64,000 bases of DNA, from contig NZ_VSSR01000041.1 in the NCBI RefSeq assembly GCF_008123515.1, positions 17,006 through 81,005 of the forward strand. Reading direction: 5' to 3'. The position numbers and the translations under genes were made by a program. Positions 57,336 to 64,000 of the stretch are shown piece by piece. Source of the stretch: Bradyrhizobium cytisi. Lineage in GTDB: Bacteria; Pseudomonadota; Alphaproteobacteria; Rhizobiales; Xanthobacteraceae. Numbering within the stretch: the stretch's first letter is position 1; every line of letters starts with the position of its first letter. The notes beneath the pieces are model-generated. The model saw only the letters and a list, made by a program, of their open reading frames with translations. It had not been told where the DNA came from and searched no databases.

Positions 57336-57656
57336 TCAGGTAATAGAGGTCGACCGGCGCGCTGGGCCGGTGCTGCTTAATTCGAGGGTAACAAGCCTCG
57401 CCAGAAGGGTCGCCGGATAAAGTTGGCCGATCACGCTTTCAATGTTGCAAAGACTTCGTGCTAGCGGATGCACGGGAACGATGTCGCCGTAGCCGGTCGA
57501 TGTCAGTGTGACAAAGCTCATGTAAAAAAGCGATGCGGCGACTGACTGATCGTCCTGGAAAGCTATTCCCTTGATTGCATCGGGAGCCGCCAGCCCTACA
57601 AACAGGAAGAGCGTAGCAAAGCCGCATCCGGGGAATTCATAGAGAGGTGCTGCCAT
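57336..57656 (-). pseudogene. Truncated K+ channel (pore and last helix only)
   Basis: 106 residues. It holds the pore helix and selectivity filter YMSFVTLTSTGYGDIVPVHP, then the inner helix SLCNIESVIGQLYPATLLAR. The segment before it (FATLFLFVGLAAPDAIKGIA) matches the stretch after the earlier membrane helices of Bradyrhizobium two-pore-type ion channels as I remember them. The upstream helices are missing; the frame starts at the edge of the divergent gene at 57655. It is probably a remnant; a minimal pore protein is unlikely. Confidence 0.6.
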
Positions 57657-58056
57657 GCTTCGCTATATTCTCGCGGCACTCGCCGCAGCCATTCTGCTCA
57701 CCGCAAACTTGATCCCTGATGATGCCTATGCGCGCGGCGGTCGCGGCGGAGGTGGCGGCTTCCGCGGTGGCGGCATGCACGCTGCAGGCGCGGGAAGGTA
57801 CCATGGCGGCGGCGGTCGCTATGCAGGACGTGCGCACCCCTCACATCCCATCGCTGGCCGCCCAGGTCGTCCCGGAGATGGATACGCCGGTCGTCCGGGC
57901 TACCCGGTGGCAGGCCGAGGTTACTATCGCGGATATGGCAGGGCAGCAGTGGGAGCCACAGCGGTTGGTGCGGCGGCCTATGGCGCTTATGGTGCTTACA
58001 ACAACTGCTACGATGCGTACGGCAACTGGATCTGTTCCAATCAGTATCAGTATTGA
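57655..58056 (+). CDS. Exported Gly-rich protein (133 aa)
   Basis: ATG with GAGAGGTG upstream. A signal peptide (MLRYILAALAAAILLTANLI, cleavage near AYA) precedes RGGRGGGGGFRGGGMHAAGA, a Gly/Arg/Tyr/His-rich body, and a C-terminal NNCYDAYGNWICSNQYQY with two cysteines. Such Gly-rich exported proteins are common in Bradyrhizobium. Structural or surface role likely, not established. Confidence 0.7.
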   Translation: MLRYILAALAAAILLTANLIPDDAYARGGRGGGGGFRGGGMHAAGAGRYHGGGGRYAGRAHPSHPIAGRPGRPGDGYAGRPGYPVAGRGYYRGYGRAAVGATAVGAAAYGAYGAYNNCYDAYGNWICSNQYQY

Positions 58057-58655
58057 AGCGCGCCGAGCCCATGCCGACGGCAGTTGGCTGGCGCTCCGTG
58101 ACGCTGTGGCGCTCACCGACCAGACGACGAACACGGGCGGCAGAGTCCCACAGCTGCGTTTCGCGATCGGCATCGCTCGCCATTAAAGGCAAGTTCTTCA
58201 GCATCAGCGCCAAGTCGCCGTCCGAGATTGCAAAGCGCGCCGCATCGACCGGAGCCGCGAGCGGCGCGGTCCTGACGCGCCGCAGGAGCCAAGCGCGGAA
58301 GTCACGCCGGTTAAGCCGCAGTGCTGCCGGCAGGAACGCCTCCGCAAACCGCTGGCGCTGGTCATCGTCGAGCCTTGCCCAACCCCGGCCTCAACCAGAT
58401 CAATGCGCTGCCGCATCTCGCGAGAACCTTCGTTCAAATCAGCAAACGAAAGCACGAAGACAAAAAACCGAAATATTCTCAAGGCCCGGGGTCGCGCGGT
58501 CCCCACGGAGGGTAACATGCCCCGAGGGACCCGGCGACCGGTCGCGGAGGGCCGCGAAGCCGATCACAATAAGAAATCAGGGAGGCGACGCGTCCTACTC
58601 AATGTCCGCTATGGCCCGATAGCGACCAAGTACCGCAGCGCAGCGGTACAGCGCG
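58057..58655. other. 599 bp with a decayed minus-strand gene
   Basis: Between about 58070 and 58400 the minus strand has coding-like sequence (LDDDQRQRFAEAFLPAALRL, NRRDFRAWLLRRVRTAPLAA, LALMLKNLPLMASDADRETQ) without a proper start, and an upstream piece (MRQRIDLVEAGVGQG) in another frame, as in a frameshifted remnant. The rest, to 58655, shows no gene. Confidence 0.45.
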
Positions 58656-59510
58656 TTAACCGCGGAAGACTGAAGCGTTCTCTTGAACGAACTCGGCAAC
58701 GGTTCGTGGCGGCCTGCCAGTGAGTTCAGCGACGGTGTTGGTGATCGTTACTGTTTTTCCGCCCGCACGCTGATAGGCACCGATAGCGAGAACGCTTTCG
58801 ATCACGGCTGGTGGAACGCCTTCCCGAATGCGGCGCGCCCGAGCTTGCTCTGGAGTTTCATCGACAAATCGCAGCTTCTTGCCAATTGTGGCGCCGATGA
58901 TCTCCGATGCTTCCCGATAGGAAATCGCTTCACTTCCGGTAACCACATATGTTTTGCCGAAATGCCCAGGCTGAGTGAGGGTGACAAAGGCGACCGCGGC
59001 TACGTCACGCGGGTCGACATAAGGGATTTTGCCGTCACCGGAAGGCGAGTAGATGGTGCCTTCCTTGATGACGTATTCGGCCTGCGCAACAAGGTTCGTC
59101 ATAAAATGGTGGGGCTGGAGCATCGTCCAGGCCATCCTCGAGTCTTCCAGCTCCTTCTCGATCTGGTAGTGCCACTGCCCGATCGGGGCCTTGGAGTGGT
59201 CCGTTGCAGCGAATGCCGAAACCTTCACGACATGCTCAACGCCCGCCGTGCGTGCCGCCACAATGGCGTTGTGCTGCAACTCCACCATGTCTTCGTAATA
59301 GTGCGTGAGAAGGAATAAGGATTTGGCATCTTCGAAAGCAGTTGCCAAGGTTTCCGGTCGCGCCAAATCGCCGACGACCCATGTGATGCCCGGCAGATTC
59401 TGCGTCTTGTTGGGGCTGCGGGAAAGCACCCGCGCGGGGATTCCCGCCTGGGACAGCAATCGCAGAAGCTCACTTCCGATGGCCCCGGTACCGCCAGTCA
59501 CGAGGATCAT
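58656..59510 (-). CDS. NmrA-like NAD(P)-binding oxidoreductase
   Basis: 284 residues from the ATG at 59510 (GAGGAAG upstream). The N-terminal dinucleotide motif is VTGGTGAIGSELL (GxxGxxG), followed by ARVLSRSPNK. The catalytic YxxxK of classical SDRs is replaced by HYQIEKELEDS, typical of the atypical NmrA/QOR2-like group. PYVDPRDVAAVAFVTLTQPG and TYVVTGSEAISYREASEIIG follow the same family. Quinone reduction or redox sensing are the family roles. It is 28 bp downstream of wrbA on the same strand, which supports a quinone-linked function. Confidence 0.85.
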   Translation of the reverse strand: MILVTGGTGAIGSELLRLLSQAGIPARVLSRSPNKTQNLPGITWVVGDLARPETLATAFEDAKSLFLLTHYYEDMVELQHNAIVAARTAGVEHVVKVSAFAATDHSKAPIGQWHYQIEKELEDSRMAWTMLQPHHFMTNLVAQAEYVIKEGTIYSPSGDGKIPYVDPRDVAAVAFVTLTQPGHFGKTYVVTGSEAISYREASEIIGATIGKKLRFVDETPEQARARRIREGVPPAVIESVLAIGAYQRAGGKTVTITNTVAELTGRPPRTVAEFVQENASVFRG

Positions 59511-59538
59511 GGTTGCTTCCTCATCTAGAGGGCGACGT

Positions 59539-60147
59539 TCATTTCGCGCCACTGTGCAGTTTGTTGGCGGTCTCGGCGATGACACGTCCCTGATAACGCG
59601 CGCCAGCGAGTTCGTTCTCGCTCGGCTGACGGCTGCCGTCACCTCCGGCAATGGTGGTCGCGCCATAGGGCGAGCCACCGGTCACTTCGTCCAGCTTCAT
59701 CTGGCCCTGAAAGCCGTAATTGAGGCCGACGACGGTCATGCCGAAATGCAGCAGGTTGGTGATGATCGAGAACAGCGTCGTCTCCTGGCCGCCATGTTGG
59801 GTCGCGGTCGAGGCGAAAGCGCCGCCGACCTTGCCGTGCAGCGCCCCCTTCATCCAGAGGCCGCCGGCCTGATCCAAAAAATTCGCCATCTGCGATGACA
59901 TGCGGCCGAAGCGCGTGCCGGTGCCGACAATGATGGCGTCGTAGTTGGCAAGCTCCTCGATCTTCGCGACCGGAGCGGGCTGATCGAGCTTGTAGTGCGA
60001 TGCCTTCGCCACCTCCGGCGGAACCAGTTCGGGTACCCTTTTGATGTCCACGGTCGCGCCGGCTTCGCGCGCGCCCTCGGCGACAGCGTTGGCCATTTGT
60101 TCGATGTGCCCATAGGCCGAATAGTAGAGAACAAGAACTTTCGTCAT
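59539..60147 (-). CDS. wrbA: NAD(P)H:quinone oxidoreductase WrbA
   Basis: 202 residues, start with GGAGATC upstream. The flavodoxin-like fold is clear: MTKVLVLYYSAYGHIEQMAN (FMN phosphate loop), IIVGTGTRFGRMSSQMANFL, GAFASTATQHGGQETTLFSI, and YGATTIAGGDGSRQPSENEL near the end. WrbA reduces quinones by two electrons with NAD(P)H and FMN. It forms a probable operon with the isochorismatase-fold gene upstream (36 bp) and the NmrA-like gene downstream. Confidence 0.93.
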   Translation of the reverse strand: MTKVLVLYYSAYGHIEQMANAVAEGAREAGATVDIKRVPELVPPEVAKASHYKLDQPAPVAKIEELANYDAIIVGTGTRFGRMSSQMANFLDQAGGLWMKGALHGKVGGAFASTATQHGGQETTLFSIITNLLHFGMTVVGLNYGFQGQMKLDEVTGGSPYGATTIAGGDGSRQPSENELAGARYQGRVIAETANKLHSGAK

Positions 60148-60183
60148 GGCTCGATCTCCGCTTAAGGCAAGGTTAGCACCCGC

Positions 60184-60969
60184 CTATTTGCTGGCCGGCA
60201 CCTGCCCGACCGTCTGCTTCGCGGCTTCCTGAGCCTTTTGATAGCTCTCGATGACGGCAGCGTAGTTGGGTGCAACTAGTGCGTAGAGCTTTCCGAGTTC
60301 TGCGGCTTCCGGACGGTTCCATGTGCGATGTGTTTCAGACAGCACGGCATTTGTGGAAGTCGGGATCACGCCGGCCTGAATGAAACGGGCGACTGTCGTT
60401 CGCGACGCCATCTCACTCGGATCGCCCGAGGCATCAATCACCGCATAGACCTTGAACCCCGCTGCTTTTGCATCCAGCGCCGGGAACATCACGCAGACGC
60501 TGGTCCACACTCCGGCCATTATCAAGGTCTTCTTGCCAGTCGCACGCACAGCCTTGACGAAATCCTCGTTGTCCCACGCATTCACCTCTCCTTTGCGCGG
60601 GACGTACACTGCATGCGGCGCGAATTGGTGGATTTCCGACATCAACGGCCCGTTCGGCCCATTTGGCTCAGAGGCTGTGGTGATAACTGGAATCTTCAGA
60701 AGCGTAGCAAGCTTGGCGAGCATGACGGTGTTCGACCGCAACTCAGCGACACTGATATCCTTTACGGTCTGGAAAAGACCGGTCTGATGATCCAACAACA
60801 AGATTACCGTATCTGATGAATCGAGAAGCGCGGCGCCGCCGCCAGTGGGCAGCACGCTGGCGGTCTGGGCCGGGCTCGTTTGAGCCACAACCTGCGAAGC
60901 AGGCGACAACACGCCTAATGTGAGGAACGCGGCGAGTGCGCAATGAGTGAACCTGGATACGATCGACAT
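60184..60969 (-). CDS. Exported isochorismatase-fold hydrolase (YcaC-like)
   Basis: 261 residues with AAAGGGAAG before the ATG. A Sec-type leader (FTHCALAAFLTLGVLSPASQ, cleavage near VVAQ) is unusual for this family, which is normally cytosolic. The hydrolase core has VILLLDHQTGLFQTVKD (Asp), AVYVPRKGEVNAWDNEDFVK (Lys) and IMAGVWTSVCVMFPALDA (Cys nucleophile), as in YcaC-type amidohydrolases. It probably acts in the periplasm on an unknown amide. It is the first gene of the run with wrbA and the NmrA-like gene. Confidence 0.82.
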   Translation of the reverse strand: MSIVSRFTHCALAAFLTLGVLSPASQVVAQTSPAQTASVLPTGGGAALLDSSDTVILLLDHQTGLFQTVKDISVAELRSNTVMLAKLATLLKIPVITTASEPNGPNGPLMSEIHQFAPHAVYVPRKGEVNAWDNEDFVKAVRATGKKTLIMAGVWTSVCVMFPALDAKAAGFKVYAVIDASGDPSEMASRTTVARFIQAGVIPTSTNAVLSETHRTWNRPEAAELGKLYALVAPNYAAVIESYQKAQEAAKQTVGQVPASK

Positions 60970-61157
60970 GGCGGCTTCCCTTTGTGAACGCGCCGGAGCG
61001 CGCAGCCCGAGCCGCGTGGCTGACCGATATTGATGCTCGATCGCAGTTGCCGCGGGGACTCACAGGAACGAGAAGAGTTGCGTAGCGGGTTGATTACCGA
61101 GGATCACAGCAGTGCCCTACGCAGCCTGAGAGCGTGAGCTGTCCGGTTGAAGCTCAA

Positions 61158-61171
61158 TTGATCTATGTCAA
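61158..61171. promoter_or_regulatory. FixK/FNR-type box
   Basis: TTGATCTATGTCAA fits TTGA-N6-TCAA, 74 bp upstream of the NUDIX gene start and 188 bp from the divergent hydrolase gene. Confidence 0.65.
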
Positions 61172-61245
61172 CGGATCAAGGCGTGGCCAACACACGCTAA
61201 GGGGCATAAAGCCCCTACCAAGAACACTCGACGATGTGAAGCGTC

Positions 61246-61911
61246 ATGCCAGGCAGCGAAGTCCCCACGAGCCGCCCGCGGTCTACGACGCAGTTCTTTG
61301 CGCTTGCAAAATCGGTCCTTTCTCTCGATGTGCCGGAAGCACTCACCAATCTCCAAATTATTCCCCGTCTTGATGACCCCGATCCGGCTGTGATCGCAGC
61401 AATTACTGAAGTGCGCACAATCCGGACGGCTGCGGTTCTCGTGCCGATCGTTGACCACCCGGAACCAACAGTGCTGTTCACCGAGCGTCCCTCACACCTA
61501 AGGGATCATGCCGGACAAATTGCTTTCCCGGGAGGGAAGATCGAGGCGCTGGATTTGACCCCGGTCGGAGCCGCGCTGCGAGAGGTGGAAGAAGAGGTCG
61601 GGCTGGACAAACGCTTTATTGAGCCGATCGGTTACCTCGATGTGCATGTAACCCCGAGCGGCTTTCGCATTTTGCCTGTCTTGGCCCGAGTGCGCGAAGG
61701 TTTCTCGCTCCGTATCGAAAGCGGTGAAGTGGCTGCTGCCTTCGAGTTGCCGCTCGCATTCTTGATGGCTCCGCAGAACTACAGACGAGAAACAGCGCAA
61801 TGGAACGCATTGCCCACGAGTGTCTACAGCATTTCATTCAATGGCCGAAGAATATGGGGTGTTACGGCGAGCATACTCCGCAATCTTTGGGAGCGGACGT
61901 ACGCGGGCTAA
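61246..61911 (+). CDS. CoA-type NUDIX hydrolase
   Basis: 221 residues. The NUDIX box is GGKIEALDLTPVGAALREVE + EEVGL, with the REVEEEVG core intact. HAGQIAFPGGKIE just before it and the preceding LFTERPSHLRDH match the CoA pyrophosphatase (NudL/PCD1) signature. The enzyme cuts CoA or its derivatives to 4'-phosphopantetheine and 3',5'-ADP. It stands alone. A FixK-like box upstream may link it to low oxygen. Confidence 0.85.
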   Translation: MPGSEVPTSRPRSTTQFFALAKSVLSLDVPEALTNLQIIPRLDDPDPAVIAAITEVRTIRTAAVLVPIVDHPEPTVLFTERPSHLRDHAGQIAFPGGKIEALDLTPVGAALREVEEEVGLDKRFIEPIGYLDVHVTPSGFRILPVLARVREGFSLRIESGEVAAAFELPLAFLMAPQNYRRETAQWNALPTSVYSISFNGRRIWGVTASILRNLWERTYAG

Positions 61912-62045
61912 TCGTCCGGCGGGCCCCATAAAGCTGGGCGGTGGCCGCATCGCCGCCCGCATCATCGGCCCCGTGAGCGTGTTGGAGTATTTTGCAGCGA
62001 TTGTGTACCGGCCGCTACCGAATACGGCTCAACCCGGATCTCCCG

Positions 62046-63839
62046 ATGGATTCTCACTCAACCCAAATCGGCCTCATCGGACTTCCTCTGGTGCTGCTTG
62101 GCGCAGCCGTCGTCAGCGTGCCGATCGCGCGCGTCGGGCGACTCTCGCCAATCATCGCCTATCTGGTGGCGGGTGTCGCGATCGGGCCCTATGGCCTCAA
62201 GTTGATAGCTACGCCCGATCTCATCCTGACCGTTGCCGAACTCGGGGTGGTGATGCTGCTATTCCTTATCGGGCTAGAGCTGGAATTCTCACGGCTACTC
62301 GCAATACGACGCGACATTCTCGGCCTTGGCATCGCCCAACTCCTGCTTACGACGGCTGCAATCGGGGCACTCGCGCTCCTGACCGGTCTGTTCGACTGGC
62401 GCGACGCACTGGTCGCAGGCCTCGCGCTCGCACTCTCGGCGACTGCGATCGCGCTGCGCATCCTCGGGGAGCGGGGCCATTTGCAGCAGGTTTATGGCCA
62501 GCGAGCCTTCGCGATCCTGCTGTCCCAAGACATGTCTTTCGTGCCGCTCCTGGCACTCGTGCCGCTACTTGCCGGGCCCGGCGCGGCACATACCGAGCTG
62601 AGCCTCGCCGAGGCGGCTGGCGGAGCAGCGCTGATCGGCGGCGCGATGGCCGCGCTCGTCCTCGCCGGCCGATATCTGCTCAATCCTTTCTTTCGCCTGC
62701 TCGCTGGGACTGGTGCGCGCGAGGTGATGACTGCGGCGGCGCTGCTGGTCGTGCTCGGCGCCGCAATGTTGATGCTGGCGGTTGGCATGTCGATGGCGCT
62801 TGGCGCATTTCTCGCAGGAGTGTTGCTCGCCGAATCCAACTATCGCCATCAGCTCGAAGCAGACATCGAGCCTTTCCGCGGCCTGCTGCTGGCACTCTTC
62901 TTCATGGGCGTCGGCATGACGATCGATATGACGGTCGTGTGGGCGAACCTATGGTTGGTCATCGGTGCCGGATTCGTCATCACCTTGCTCAAGGCCGGCG
63001 TGGTGTGGACGCTGTTCCGCGTTTCCTGTACCCAGTCGGGCGATGCGCTCCGCGCAGGCTCCGTTCTCACGGGAGCGGGTGAACTCGCCTTCGTATTGCT
63101 GCCTCTCGGCGTTTCCCTTGGAATCCTGAGCACCACGCAGGGTAGCTTGCTGTCCGCGATCGCCGCGATCACGCTGCTGATGGCGCCTCCGTTTGCGACG
63201 GTGACCGAACTGCTGGTGCGCCAGTTCGCCCGGCGCGATCAGCGCGCAGCCGATGACTTCGAGGGCGCGAGCGGCTCCGTGCTGGTGGTCGGCTTCGGCC
63301 GTTTTGGGCAAATCGTGTCGCAATATCTGCTGGCCGAGGATATCAACGTTACCGTCATCGACGCCAATCCCGAGATGATCCAGGTCGCCGGTCGCTTTGG
63401 TTTCAAGGTCTATTATGGGGACGGCACCCGGCTCGACGTGCTGCGCGCGGCCGGTCTCGGGCAAGCGCGACTGATCGCGATCTGCACCGAGGAGGAGGAG
63501 CCGACAAACCGTATCGTCGACCTGACGCGGGCCGAGTTCCAACTGCTCGCCAAGGATGTCGACTTCGAGCTGCGCGAGACCTTCGAATCCGCGATGCGCT
63601 TCGGGCGCGAGACTCTGGAGGCGATCGGCATCGACGCAGACCGCGCCGCGATCGTGGAAGCTTTCATCCGAGCCCGCGACCTCGACCGCCTCGTCGTGCA
63701 GCAGGCGGAAGGGATATATGGTGGACTCGACATGATGCGCACGAGACCGACGCCGGCACCGCTGAGCAAGGTGCAACACGAGGCGCGCGCGTTGAACCCG
63801 GAGGCTGGGGGGCTGCTCGCGGACGAGAAGGAGGGCTGA
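62046..63839 (+). CDS. Kef-type K+/H+ antiporter (CPA2) with altered RCK domain
   Basis: 597 residues from the ATG at 62046. About 12 membrane segments (SPIIAYLVAGVAIGPYGLKL, LGVVMLLFLIGLELEFSRLL, LSATAIALRILGERGHLQQV, LTGAGELAFVLLPLGVSLGI) form the CPA2 exchanger domain. A RCK/TrkA-N domain starts GSVLVVGFGRFGQIVSQYLL (~420). Within it, RAEFQLLAKDVDFELRETFE is shorter than the family pattern by some 16-17 residues that normally lie between the Phe and the next Leu-Ala, removing one beta-alpha unit. The C-terminus is long and Glu/Leu/Gly-rich. It would export K+ in exchange for H+, but regulation by NADH or glutathione may be lost. Confidence 0.85.
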   Translation: MDSHSTQIGLIGLPLVLLGAAVVSVPIARVGRLSPIIAYLVAGVAIGPYGLKLIATPDLILTVAELGVVMLLFLIGLELEFSRLLAIRRDILGLGIAQLLLTTAAIGALALLTGLFDWRDALVAGLALALSATAIALRILGERGHLQQVYGQRAFAILLSQDMSFVPLLALVPLLAGPGAAHTELSLAEAAGGAALIGGAMAALVLAGRYLLNPFFRLLAGTGAREVMTAAALLVVLGAAMLMLAVGMSMALGAFLAGVLLAESNYRHQLEADIEPFRGLLLALFFMGVGMTIDMTVVWANLWLVIGAGFVITLLKAGVVWTLFRVSCTQSGDALRAGSVLTGAGELAFVLLPLGVSLGILSTTQGSLLSAIAAITLLMAPPFATVTELLVRQFARRDQRAADDFEGASGSVLVVGFGRFGQIVSQYLLAEDINVTVIDANPEMIQVAGRFGFKVYYGDGTRLDVLRAAGLGQARLIAICTEEEEPTNRIVDLTRAEFQLLAKDVDFELRETFESAMRFGRETLEAIGIDADRAAIVEAFIRARDLDRLVVQQAEGIYGGLDMMRTRPTPAPLSKVQHEARALNPEAGGLLADEKEG

Positions 63840-63891
63840 GGGAGCGCAATCAGCTAGTCTCGAACGCAGTCGTCTCAACCGCCACTTTCGC

Positions 63892-63905
63892 TTGATCTGG
63901 ATCAA
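63892..63905. promoter_or_regulatory. FixK/FNR-type box, perfect palindrome
   Basis: TTGATCTGGATCAA is an exact TTGAT-N4-ATCAA site, 52 bp upstream of an ATG with a good ribosome site at 63957. Confidence 0.75.
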
Positions 63906-63956
63906 GCCAACTCGATCCGCCGCCGTCTTGAATGAGTCGGCATCCGGAGATCTGCG

Positions 63957-63983
63957 ATGGGACTGCTTGTCGACGGTGTCTAG
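63957..63983 (+). pseudogene. Start of a gene cut by an early stop, possibly glutathione-transferase-like
   Basis: After GGAG at ideal spacing the frame reads MGLLVDGV and then TAG. MGxLVDGxW is the N-terminus of Ecm4/YqjG-type glutathionyl-hydroquinone reductases, where a Trp (TGG) would follow. The next bases do not continue that family clearly, so this may be a remnant or a false match. Confidence 0.3.
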
Positions 63984-64000
63984 CCCAACTTTCTCAACTC

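Noticed and set aside
61820..63082. 420-codon frame on the plus strand overlapping the Kef gene
   Set aside because: Arg-rich shadow of the NUDIX gene end and the antiporter gene, without its own ribosome site.
1..64000. CRISPR array, rRNA or tRNA genes
   Set aside because: No regularly spaced direct repeats and no recognisable tRNA or rRNA sequence were seen on reading; subtle tRNAs cannot be excluded without a covariance search.

Overview
The window looks like a chromosomal segment of a Bradyrhizobium-type alphaproteobacterium (Nitrobacteraceae). It is GC-rich with strong third-position GC, has many small exported proteins typical of that group, carries dispersed palindromic repeats that I associate with Bradyrhizobium genomes, and shows sigma-54 and FixK/FNR-type sites. 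I see no rRNA, tRNA or CRISPR array.

Layout. 1-5 kb: a CHASE2-PAS-GGDEF signalling protein (cut by the window edge) and a FecR-domain protein, divergent from an orphan two-partner-secretion pore (TpsB/FhaC type). 5-7.8 kb: an alpha/beta hydrolase, a phasin and small proteins. 7.8-10.1 kb: a phage-like regulatory module (GcrA-like protein, S24 self-cleaving repressor, operator-like dyads on both sides of it). 10.1-14.8 kb: quinone oxidoreductase, a MoxR ATPase/VWA (CoxE-like) pair and small proteins.

14.8-48.9 kb is mainly a large purine and reduced-nitrogen scavenging locus. It holds an NCS2 purine permease, adenine deaminase and TetR regulator; formamidase; dctA; allantoate amidohydrolase; two complete BMP-type (nucleoside-like) ABC importers; a biuret-hydrolase-like enzyme and a nucleoside/guanine-type deaminase inside the first importer operon; a Tsx-like outer-membrane channel between the two importers; 8-oxoguanine deaminase; a xanthine-dehydrogenase-like enzyme with an FeS-Mo fusion subunit; a fused UraD-UraH protein; allantoinase PuuE; and a DUF3830 protein. 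I read sigma-54 type -24/-12 elements before dctA, the first importer operon, the xdh genes, the oxoguanine deaminase gene and the DUF3830-puuE-uraDH operon. This suggests NtrC-like nitrogen control of the set. It is interrupted at 21-27 kb by a phosphoesterase/TPR-sulfotransferase/STN-domain operon and an unrecognised 457-residue protein.

49-58.7 kb is an accessory, partly decayed region with lower and mixed GC. It has a TPR-aspartyl protease, two gene remnants, a HEPN/AbiJ-like protein, an exported protein, a SIR2-like protein, and a DNA ligase tail abutting a truncated tyrosine recombinase. It also has a frameshifted lipocalin-like gene, a GDCCVxC protein, a 29-residue membrane peptide with its own terminator, and a truncated K+ channel. 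The HEPN and SIR2-like proteins next to an integrase remnant are the best candidates for an undescribed defence module.

58.7-64 kb carries an NmrA-like oxidoreductase, WrbA, an exported isochorismatase-fold hydrolase, a CoA-type NUDIX hydrolase and a Kef-type antiporter with an apparent internal deletion. FNR/FixK-like boxes are scattered over 57-64 kb, suggesting low-oxygen control.
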